Position numbers and translations under genes: made by a program | Notes under the pieces: generated by a model | Database searches by the model: none | Told to the model about the DNA's origin: nothing | What the model saw: the letters and a program-made list of their open reading frames with translations, nothing else | Shown: piece after piece, positions 23,492 to 32,056 of the stretch | Numbering within the stretch: the stretch's first letter is position 1 | How the letters are laid out: the number at the start of each line of letters is the position of its first letter | DNA from: Cryptomeria japonica | Taxonomy: Eukaryota > Streptophyta > Pinopsida > Cupressales > Cupressaceae | DNA: 64,000 nt | Assembly (NCBI RefSeq): GCF_030272615.1 | Contig: NC_081408.1 | Span: 61,748,614-61,812,613 of the forward strand | Reading direction: 5' to 3'

Positions 23492-24574
23492 TCATATGGA
23501 CTGGAGTCTCCCTTGTAAAGACCAAAGTTGACTGATATTCTTGGGTGGCGGCATGTCCAAGATAGCCTTGACTTTTGCTGGATCAGCTTCTATTCCTCTT
23601 TTAGACACAATGAATCCTAGGAGCTTCCCGGAGGTTACTCCAAAGACACATTTCTTTGGGTTTAATCTTACCTTGTATTTTTCCAGCCTATCAAAAGCAA
23701 CTGAAAGTATATCCAAGTGTGTATTTCTGTCTATTGATTTAACCAAAAGGTCGTCAACATAATCTTCCACCGTTACATGCATGAGATCATGGAAGATAGT
23801 AGTCATAGCTTGTTGATATGTGGCACCTGCATTTTTCAGCCCAAAGGGCATGACATTCCAGCAGAAGGTTCCCCATGGACAAGTAAATGATGTTTTATGT
23901 TGATCTTCAGGTGCAATCCTGATCTGATTATATCCCGAGAATCCGTCCATTAAAGATAACATCTCATGGCCTACTGTGAGATCAACAATTAAATCAATGT
24001 TTGGTAATGGGAAATCATCCTTCGGACAAGCCTTGTTGATATCCCTGAAGTCTGTACATATTCGGATGCTGCGATCTGGTTTGCTAACAGGTACTAAGTT
24101 GGAAATCCATTCAGGATAATCAATTGGGCGTATGAATCTGACATCCAGTAATTTCTCCAGCTCTGCCTTGACTAATAATGCCACTTGTGGATGCATTTTC
24201 TTCAATTTCTGTTTTACTGGTTTTGCCCCCGGTTTGACTGTTAAATGATGCATTACTAAATCGGGGTCTAGTCCAGGCATATCAGCATAAGACCATGTGA
24301 ATTTGACTTGTCGTTCCTTAAAGAAGCTTATGAACCTTGCTTTCTCGGCCTCTATCAATGATTGAGCCAAAAATATGTTATGTGGAACCTCTGTCATACC
24401 AATGTTTGTCTTTATAGTCTCTTCTACCAACATGGATGATTTTTCCTCGTATGATGCTGGGAGAATGTCAAGCCTTCCATCTTCGGGCACCTTAGAGAGG
24501 TTTTCACCCTCAGATACGTCCTTTCTTTTTACTTTTTTTAGAGTCAGATAGCGCCACAGTGTGGTTTTCACCAT
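23492..24574 (-). pseudogene. Tat1 pol: reverse transcriptase
   Basis: Contains the ordered RT blocks: PVKQKLKKMHP, VSKPDRSIRICTDFRDIN, CPKDDFPLPNID, MDGFSGYNQI (first catalytic Asp), NVMPFGLKNAGATYQ and EDYVDDLLVKS (catalytic Asp pair), then CVFGVTSGKLLGF. All three aspartates are present. RT copies the RNA genome into DNA. It ends at TGA 23492-23494 in the connection to RNase H. It is +1 relative to the upstream linker frame; the change falls at an A7 run (T7 on the plus strand, 24533-24539). The listed upstream end overlaps the linker frame and is not a true start. Confidence 0.93.
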
Positions 24575-25199
24575 AAGACCCTTGTTTTGTTTTTATTTTC
24601 ACATTTTTGCGACTAGAAGGCCCGACACCCTCACCAAAGTATGCCATGTAATTAAGCTCTATGGCGTATCCTACTTTATGGTCTCCAAGAGGAAGATCAT
24701 CGCGAGTGCCAAGATAATCGACTATAGCTTCATCATTTTGAAATGTATCAAGCTGTGCTGGTCCATCCTGATCCCAGTCAATGAGTTGGGGGTGAACGAG
24801 GGGAAGGTCTTTAGTGTTTTTAGAGTTCGCAAGGCTAATAGTGAAGATGTGGTTATATTCAGGTATGTCAAGATAGTCATCGAGGTCGTCAATGACACTC
24901 TCCTCATCAGTTTCGATCGTGAGTGAGTCCAAATTATCATCACTAGTAGCACCCTCAGGGACAGGTGTCCTCATCCTATGTGATCTTGACCTAGGGCCTT
25001 GAAACGAAGCTTGTGCGGGATCCTTATGGGTCGGTTCTTGACCAACTCTGAATTTCTTGTAAAACTCCTCCTCCTCTGTAGGTTCCTCTGGCTCTCTAAA
25101 TGTCTCGTTGAGCTCATAGTCGCTGGAGGATTTGTCTAAACCCCATTCCCATTCGTTGGAATCTGTAGAATAGTCATCTTCTTGTTGAACTTCAGCCAC
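24510..25199 (-). pseudogene. Tat1 pol: acidic linker between protease and RT
   Basis: This segment is in frame with gag-protease, separated from it only by TGA at 25206-25208. It begins with GTG rather than ATG, so it is a continuation and not a separate gene. It is rich in Glu, Asp and Ser (EEPTEEEEFYKK, DEESVIDDLDDY), has no known enzyme motif, and ends in a Lys/Ser run where the frame changes. Tat elements commonly have a long, poorly conserved segment here. Confidence 0.75.
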
Positions 25200-25205
25200 T
25201 TTGAC

Positions 25206-28200
25206 TCACCATATCTGTTTTGTTCTTTTATTGTGAATCTTGGGGTTTAGAAAACCAAGCCCCTTGGAGCGTTCCCTTCTTGTAGTTAGCTCAGGTTGTA
25301 AAGGCTCCATGACACCTTCTTTGCGTAGTCCGAGAGGGCTTTTTCCATCATACCCAAATCTTTGCAAAATTTTGAAACCTTTGCCATAGTTCTCACAGGG
25401 TATTATAATTTGATTATGTGTATCCTCTTCAGCGTCCTTATATAGCATTTTATATAAATTTTCTTCCTCTAGTTCGCCCCATTTTTGAAAGACGGTAGGA
25501 TCCCATTTGAGTAGCATGATGGAGATTTGCTTATTAGGATGTGGCCTCCCATATTCCTTGGGAGAGGTCATGACTTGTCGTAAGAACATTGTTTGATTCA
25601 GAGTGTATTCTCCCATGCCTTTGTCTTGAAACTTGGCTCTAAGTTCACCTTGTTTGGATGTCGAGGGCTTTAATGACTCAGGATCAATATATGTTGAAGA
25701 AGGAGTAGCTTCACGATTGCTGGGAATGATAGTCTCAGTATGTGATCTCAAGTTATTGCAATATATGAATGGATTTGGATCACCATTGACCGTTACCTCG
25801 ACTCCATTATGAGGAAACTTAATGCACTGATGGTATGTTGATGGGACTGCCCTCATTTCATGAATCCACGGACGTCCTAGCAATATATTATACGTAAGGT
25901 CTAGATCCAGGACTTGACAAACCACATCCTTTGTGACTGGCCCTATTCTTAGTGTTAAGATGACCGTGCCCTTGGACGAGCGCTCTTCATCATCATAAGC
26001 CTTAATAGTGATTTGGTTTGTAGAATTTACAGCTTTGTCAGAATATCCCAATTGTCTGATGGTGCTCAATGTACAAATATTAAGACCTGCTCCTCCATCT
26101 ATTAGGACTCGCTTTATTCGGTGTTTATGTATGAAGGCTTCAATATGTAGAGGTGCATTATGAGGCTGACTTATGGAGGCGTCATCGGCTTCTGTGAATG
26201 TGAGGGAGTGTGGAACGGATAAATATCCCACCATGGCTTGAAACTGGTCCACGTTTAGATCAGTAGGGACAGCAGTATCTCTCAAGGTTTTGTCAAGGAC
26301 AGCTTTATGTGCAGGAGATATACGTAAGAGCTCAAGAATAGAGATGAGTGCGGGTGTTTTCCCTAATTGCTCTACAAGGTCGTACTCAGGCTTAGTTGAC
26401 GGAAGATTGGTATTCTTAGTAGAGGTACCTGGCAATGTGATCTTACCTCGATGGGTTGTAACATGACATTCAGAGGTAGATGTGGACGAAGATCCCACAC
26501 CTTTTAGGACAATTTTGGGTCTTGGAGAAGAATTCTCAGGATTTTTATTTTTGATAGTAATGGTAGAAATATGATTGTCCATTGAGATGTGATTAATAGT
26601 GGAGTCATAATTGTAAGATGTTCTGGTGTAATTGGCTTGATCATCTGTGACTTTGCCTTTTCCCTTGTCATGTTTTGGGAATGGTTCCTTAAACACCTCA
26701 TGCTCTTGATTAGATGAATGTCCCTCAATCTCAATATCTCCTCTGTCAATGAGATCTTGTACAATGTTTTTCAATCGATGGCAATTACTTGTCTTGTGAC
26801 CCTTGCTCTTATGAAACTCGCAAAATTCATCATCATTCCACCAATTTGGTCTGACCTTTGGTTCATATGGAGGAAAATCTGGGACTGTGATCACTTTGTT
26901 TGCTACAAGCTTTTTGAATACTGATTCAAGTGGTTCTCCCAATGGAGTGTACTTCCTTCGTGGTTTTGAAGTTGTTTGATTGTTCACTTGATTGTCGGTA
27001 GAACTTGATCCAGAAAAGACGAACTTTGGTCTTACTGTGTTGGCATCAACAACACCATCATTAACCGTGTTCTTGTTCTTGTTCCAAAATTTTGGTTTGT
27101 CCTTTCCTTTGAAGTCCTCTTTGTTTTCTTTGAATAGCTTGATAACTCCTTGTTCAATTAAGACCTTTTCTGTTGCTAGGCCCTTTTCAATGACATCCTT
27201 GAATGTAGACAAACAAGCTTTTCTGAGATCATAGCCAATAGCTTTATTAACGTTTTGTGTGAACATCTCCACCATTTGTTTTTGCGGGATCTCACAAGAG
27301 CATCTGCTAGCTAAGTTTCTCCATCTTTGTAAAAATGACGTGAAAGATTCTCCTTCTTTTTGTTTCATATTGCACAAGGTAGTAACTGAGACATCTGTTT
27401 CAATGTTGTAAGAAAAATGCTGAATGAATGCTTCTGCTAAGTCGCCCCATGACTTAATACCAGGAGGTAATTGAGAAAACCATTCCATAGCTTGATCTCC
27501 TAAGCTCTGTGGGAACAACCTCATCAAGTATGTTTCTTCTGCCGCTACCTCAATGCAAGCTATGAAGAATTGTCTTATGTGTGCCTTGGGGTCTCCTCTC
27601 CCTCTATATTTGTCGAATTTTGGTGTTACAAAGTGCGGAGGAAACGGAGGCATTGGAATGCTCTTATCAAATGGATAAGGGCATATATCTCTCATAGTAT
27701 ATGTGGGTTTTGATGTGCCCATGTCTTCCACTTTCTTTTGTAGATCTCTAATTTGTTGCTCCAAATTATTTTTGGGAGGAGATGGATTTCTTGTAGCATA
27801 TCCCATGTTTGAAATACCCATTTGAGGAGGAGCTTGTTGCATGTATGGATGATACTGATCGTAGACATGTCCATATGGAGGTCTATATTGATGCGACATG
27901 TATGGAGCACTTGGCATAATTTCTTGTTGAGGGACCCCATATCTGTTTTGTGCATATAAACCATATTCCATAGGCCTTTCATTTTCCATTGTGTTGCCCC
28001 CAATTTTGGCATGAGGTCTCCTTGTGTCAAAATTTTGAGGAAATCCTTGAGTATCCATTTGTCTTGGTTGACCCATATCTTGAGCGTGTGTTTGAGCATA
28101 AGGCCTCCATGATGGTCTTTGAATGTAAGTATCATGCATTTGAGCTTGTGTATGTGGGATTGCTGGTTTCTGAAGCAAAACTGATGGTGACTCCGACATC

Positions 28201-28622
28201 ATATTATTTGGTCCTCCACTATTAGGTTGAGTTTGTTGTGAAGGTCTACTTTCCATAAGTTGAGATAAGTCAAAATCATGTGGTATTTTAGCTCCACTTT
28301 GTGCCATCATGTTTAGGAAATATTGACGATCTCTCCTCATTATCTCTTCAACCAATCTATTGAATTGAGGATCCATTATAGATTCTTGTATGTCTGCTGA
28401 TAGTATTGAAGAATTGTCAACATTGTCATTGTGTGTAGCATTGTTGTTTATAGCGTTTGCGCTTTCCACATTTGGATTGTGTCTATAAACATTCATGTCT
28501 GGTAATGTAGTGTGCTCAGGATTGTAGAAGACATCATTGTCATACTCATAAGAACTCATGTTTACGGATTCTTGAGCTTCTTTGGCTATTCTCCTAGATT
28601 TTTGAAGACGGGTTTCAACCAT
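25206..28622 (-). CDS. Tat1 gag-protease, with C-terminal G-patch-like segment
   Basis: Intact frame of 1138 residues starting MVETRLQKSRR. Residues to about 300 are Gln/Pro/Met-rich. The retrotransposon gag domain is at about 310-470 (FFIACIEVAAEETYLMRLF, AMEWFSQLPPG, MKQKEGESFTSFLQRW). A zinc-binding CEFHKSKGHKTSNCH motif lies near 605. The aspartic protease active site is at about 840 (VLIDGGAGLNICT; D-G-G in place of the common D-S/T-G, as usual in Tat elements). A G-patch-like run (GFKILQRFGYDGKSPLGL) is near 1090. Gag packages the RNA and the protease cuts the polyprotein. The frame ends at TGA, after which the same frame continues into the linker; whether that stop is native or a mutation is open. 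Confidence 0.93.
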   Translation of the reverse strand: MVETRLQKSRRIAKEAQESVNMSSYEYDNDVFYNPEHTTLPDMNVYRHNPNVESANAINNNATHNDNVDNSSILSADIQESIMDPQFNRLVEEIMRRDRQYFLNMMAQSGAKIPHDFDLSQLMESRPSQQTQPNSGGPNNMMSESPSVLLQKPAIPHTQAQMHDTYIQRPSWRPYAQTHAQDMGQPRQMDTQGFPQNFDTRRPHAKIGGNTMENERPMEYGLYAQNRYGVPQQEIMPSAPYMSHQYRPPYGHVYDQYHPYMQQAPPQMGISNMGYATRNPSPPKNNLEQQIRDLQKKVEDMGTSKPTYTMRDICPYPFDKSIPMPPFPPHFVTPKFDKYRGRGDPKAHIRQFFIACIEVAAEETYLMRLFPQSLGDQAMEWFSQLPPGIKSWGDLAEAFIQHFSYNIETDVSVTTLCNMKQKEGESFTSFLQRWRNLASRCSCEIPQKQMVEMFTQNVNKAIGYDLRKACLSTFKDVIEKGLATEKVLIEQGVIKLFKENKEDFKGKDKPKFWNKNKNTVNDGVVDANTVRPKFVFSGSSSTDNQVNNQTTSKPRRKYTPLGEPLESVFKKLVANKVITVPDFPPYEPKVRPNWWNDDEFCEFHKSKGHKTSNCHRLKNIVQDLIDRGDIEIEGHSSNQEHEVFKEPFPKHDKGKGKVTDDQANYTRTSYNYDSTINHISMDNHISTITIKNKNPENSSPRPKIVLKGVGSSSTSTSECHVTTHRGKITLPGTSTKNTNLPSTKPEYDLVEQLGKTPALISILELLRISPAHKAVLDKTLRDTAVPTDLNVDQFQAMVGYLSVPHSLTFTEADDASISQPHNAPLHIEAFIHKHRIKRVLIDGGAGLNICTLSTIRQLGYSDKAVNSTNQITIKAYDDEERSSKGTVILTLRIGPVTKDVVCQVLDLDLTYNILLGRPWIHEMRAVPSTYHQCIKFPHNGVEVTVNGDPNPFIYCNNLRSHTETIIPSNREATPSSTYIDPESLKPSTSKQGELRAKFQDKGMGEYTLNQTMFLRQVMTSPKEYGRPHPNKQISIMLLKWDPTVFQKWGELEEENLYKMLYKDAEEDTHNQIIIPCENYGKGFKILQRFGYDGKSPLGLRKEGVMEPLQPELTTRRERSKGLGFLNPKIHNKRTKQIW

Positions 28623-29102
28623 GAACTAGGTGTTTGGCAATATGTGAGAGACTAGACAGAAAATGACAAGAGTATGGAAGACCAAGAGTTGTATGGAGTG
28701 TAAATGAATCTTGAGGTGTACTTGCAATGTCCAAAGTGTAAGACCAAGTATGTAAGTAGTAGAGTAGGTGTGACTTCCAAAGAGAGGATAGTTTCTCTTG
28801 ATGAGGTAAGCTGACCTTGACTCTAAGTAAGACCAAATGAGACCCAAAGGTAAGAAACCTTGATGAGGGACCACTTAGCAAAGTGTTGTTGTATGTTGAC
28901 AAAGTATGATGAGGACAAGCAAGTGACCTTTTGACTCAAGTTTAGACAAGTATGAATGTAAAATGAGATGTGAAGCAATGATGGACTATGTGAGACCCAA
29001 AGACAGGTTGAATGCTAGATGAAATCTGAAGAGACAACCTAGGAAGCTCAAGTATGCCGAAACTGATTTCTTCTGTTTGTTTGACTGTTAAAATTTTCAA
29101 AT

Positions 29103-29394
29103 CCTGACACAGATGCCTCTGTATACTTCACAGACGCGGTTTTAAGACACAGACGCTACTATGTTTAACGCAGACGTGATTCTGAGATTTTCCTGTTGAT
29201 GTTTGCTGGACTGTAACAGTTTTTTTGTAATTGTGGACACAGATGCGCCTGTATACTTCACAGACGCGATTCCCAGACACAGACGTGTCTCTGTTCGACA
29301 CAGACGCAGATAAAAACATAGACGCTATTCTGTACTTCACAGACGCATTTATCTGACACAGACGCGGTTTTAACAGACACAGACGCGTTTCTGT
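29103..29394 (-). repeat. GCGTCTGTGT motif array, leader part 1
   Basis: On the plus strand ACACAGACGC, ACACAGATGC, ACACAGACGT and CACAGACGCG recur every 18-22 bp in two runs (29105-29180 and 29235-29394). This is the complement of the motif in the PMD intron. One longer unit (CTGTATACTTCACAGACGCG) occurs twice. Confidence 0.85.
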
Positions 29395-30605
29395 AACCTT
29401 CGTGCAATCTTTCCTATCTGTGAAGTTGTTTTGTTGTGACCAAATCTGATTGTTCGACTGTTTTTTTGTGACAAGAGGACACAGTGTTGATGACTCAATG
29501 TTTGCTAGTGTTGAGACTCCAAAATGACTCCAAGAAAGTGTGTTGTTTGATGTAAAAAGTTTTTACATACACTTGAAGACACAAAAGACACAATGTTTTG
29601 CTGTTTTGTCTTTGAGTGTTTGAATGTTTATCATAAGTCAAGCACAATTCTTATGGCTGGCCAAGACAATAGTTGTTGATCCCACATGGGGTTTTACCCC
29701 CGAGGCTACGCTATTCAGAGCGGATACTTAGATGCTTGACCTCACTGGCTCCACCCTCGGCACTCACTTCTCGGGTCAGCCAAGCATCAGTCCCCATGAA
29801 AACTCCCCATGGCGAACTTTGTATCTCTACTAAGAACCGTATGTGTGTGGGCCGCTACCAGAGGTCCGACCTCCTGCCCCAACAACTAGAAGGATTTGGG
29901 CCTCTAAAACAAAATGGTGCTAGTAAGGGCATCCGCTCGTGTGGCCATACATGCGGCACTTTCAGCTCTGTAAATACAGAAGGCTCCCAGCCGATAGGGG
30001 TTACGCCCTACAAATGATCAAATAAATTTGATCAAACGGGTTTATGGGGAGACATAGTGTCGGTATGAACTAATCAGCACACGTTATTCATAGTTTTCAC
30101 CATGAATACATTTGATTATAGTGGTTTGGATGAGGTGGGTTTTCCTCGCTACCACTTGGGTCGTTCTCTTCTCACTAGTAGTCCTAATGACCACACGGGA
30201 AGACAGGCCCTCTAAAGAGTAAACAAAAAGAGCCTATTGCTCAAGACACAAAAGACAATGATTCAATTTTAGTGCACCAATTGAAGTGTTTGCTAAGCTA
30301 TGAAACAAGGCACACAATAAAATTACAAAACCCTAGCTAAGGCCCTGCAACAAAATTGTTAGTAGTTTGGGTTGTTTCAAATGATAACCCCTTCCTGCAA
30401 GCACACAAGTTAGGTAAATTTTTAGAAAACCCAAAAAGACTTTGTGAAAAGGGGCCTTCAACAAAAAAACGTATTTGTCTCCAAAGCAAGCTGCACAAAT
30501 CAGGTTAGCTAGATCTGCAAAGGTTAGCTGAAAATAAACTAGATCTGAAACCCTAAGTACAAAATCCGAAAATCCGAATTGAAAAACTTGAAAAATTTGC
30601 AAAAC

Positions 30606-30915
30606 AGAATGCACAGACGCTGTTATACCAGACACAGATGCGTCTGTCTAACACAGATGCGTTTCTGTGATGCACAGATGCGGTCACAGAACACAGACGC
30701 TTCTTTCGGCTACAGACACGATAAGATGATGCACAGACGCGATTCGGAATCACAGACGTGATAAGATGATGCGCAGACGCGATTCGGAATCACAGACGCG
30801 TCTTTCGGAAACCTGCAAAAAAAATAGAAAATGACAGAAACACAGACGTGATCCAAGATATCACAGACGCCTCTGAAATCCAAAAACGCGATCCGAACAC
30901 TCGCAGACGTGAAAA
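30606..30915 (-). repeat. GCGTCTGTGT motif array, leader part 2
   Basis: A dozen or more ACAGACGC/ACAGATGC words in plus-strand view, just downstream of the primer site in element sense. A composite unit (GCAGACGCGATTCGGAATCA) occurs twice, around 30740 and 30775, separated by CAGACGTGATAAGATGATG. Confidence 0.85.
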
Positions 30916-31003
30916 AAAACCTAAAATGTCGTCGAAATCGTCCGATCTGCAACTTCAAAAATGCAAAATCTGCAACAAAAATGTTAAATACAAAGGGACA
31001 AGA

Positions 31004-31021
31004 GTCCCACCGGGCGTGCCA
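31004..31021 (-). other. Primer-binding site of Tat1
   Basis: Three bases after the 5' LTR the minus strand reads TGGCACGCCCGGTGGGAC, beginning with TGG opposite a tRNA CCA end. It is not the iMet site of the copia and N elements. I do not assign the tRNA. Confidence 0.75.
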
Positions 31022-31024
31022 AAA

Positions 31025-31798
31025 TGTATATGGTGAAAATGGATAGCAATAAACAACAATATTGAAAGGCTAAATGAATTCAACCACCAAACCCTAGCCT
31101 AACAATGAACAAAGATCCACCATAACATATGAAGATAACCTAAGACAATGCAAATAACTCAAAAATCACAAAGATTATACCATCACATGTCCAATAGGGT
31201 TTTGATCTCCATTCTTCCTATCTCCATTGATCTTGCTTGATATACTTGCTCTCAGATTTTTATATGCACAAGAGCTCAACAAAGAACGGAATGTGGTTGC
31301 AAGTGGAATTGTAGTGTAGCCAAGTACTCCAAAATCAGTCATTAGGGTTTGACAATGAAGAAAGCATCTCCTTAAATAGAAGACACAATAAGAAATGGAG
31401 GGTTAAGATTGAAAGGTGTAAAAAGAGAGGTCGGCTAGGATTAGAGGGTAGGTATAAGAAATACCAAAATAATGAAAGAGGTAGGTAGTGTAGGAAATAA
31501 GAGATGAATGACATGTGTCATGTGTAGAAAAAGATAAATGAATTAATTAAATAAATAAAGATTTATTTAATTAATAGAAGAAGTAGGACAATTAAAATAA
31601 TAAAATATTTATTTAATTTAGGAAAGGGATAATTTAAATAAATAAATGTATTTATTTAAATGAGAAATAAGGCTAGAAGAGGATAAATGAATTAATTAAA
31701 TAAATAAAAATTTATTTAATTAATAGAAGAATTAGGCTTAGATAATTAAATAAATAAAATATTTATTTAATTAGACATGACAATTTTAGGTGTCTACA
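31025..31798 (-). repeat. 5' LTR of Tat1
   Basis: 774 bp, TGTATATGG...GTGTCTACA in plus view, followed by the target duplication CCGGT. It contains AT-rich inverted words (ATTAATTAAATAAATAAAG...TTTATTTAATTAAT) near the outer end. The promoter of the gag-pol transcript should lie here; no single TATA box is certain. Confidence 0.96.
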
Positions 31799-32056
31799 CC
31801 GGTATGATATGCCGACAAGCATTTATGTCAATGAAGAATTAGGGTTCCGCGGGTTAAAATGATAAAGTGATTCATTTTTCTATTACCAAGCATTCAGAGA
31901 GAAGAAGAGAAAGTTTAAGGTGACCTAAGGTGACCTAAGGTGATGAAGAGCATCTTTAAGCAAATTCTAGTACATTCAGAATGGATTTTCAAGGGTTTTC
32001 ACTAGCAAAGTCTGTGAGGTATTTTCTCAGTTTTTAAGCTATCTTTTCAAATTACA

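Larger units (their letters stand above)
28623..31003 (-). other. Tat1 5' leader (untranslated)
   Basis: About 2.4 kb between the primer site and the gag ATG, with no long coding frame. It contains two arrays of the GCGTCTGTGT motif (minus-strand sense) and, between about 29670 and 30260, a stretch with higher GC and many short inverted words (for example CCCCATGGCG, GGGGTTACGCCC). Long structured leaders are normal in Tat/Ogre elements and may hold packaging signals or upstream introns. Confidence 0.7.
15449..31798 (-). mobile_element. Tat1: full-length Tat/Ogre-like Ty3-gypsy retrotransposon with antisense PMD gene
   Basis: 16,350 bp between 774-bp LTRs, flanked by the perfect 5-bp duplication CCGGT (15444-15448 and 31799-31803), inside N-B. 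Minus-strand order: 5' LTR, primer site, 2.4-kb leader with tandem motifs, gag-protease with a G-patch-like segment, acidic linker, RT, RNase H, second RNase H, zinc-binding integrase, then about 4.9 kb before the 3' LTR. That last part holds a plus-strand PMD gene. The second RNase H before integrase is the mark of the Tat lineage. Three in-frame TGA codons and one frame change interrupt gag-pol, while the LTRs differ at only about four sites. Confidence 0.95.

Noticed and set aside
29673-30017. A 114-codon plus-strand frame in the Tat1 leader
   Set aside because: Composition and lack of any motif suggest chance in a GC-rich stretch; it is antisense to the leader.
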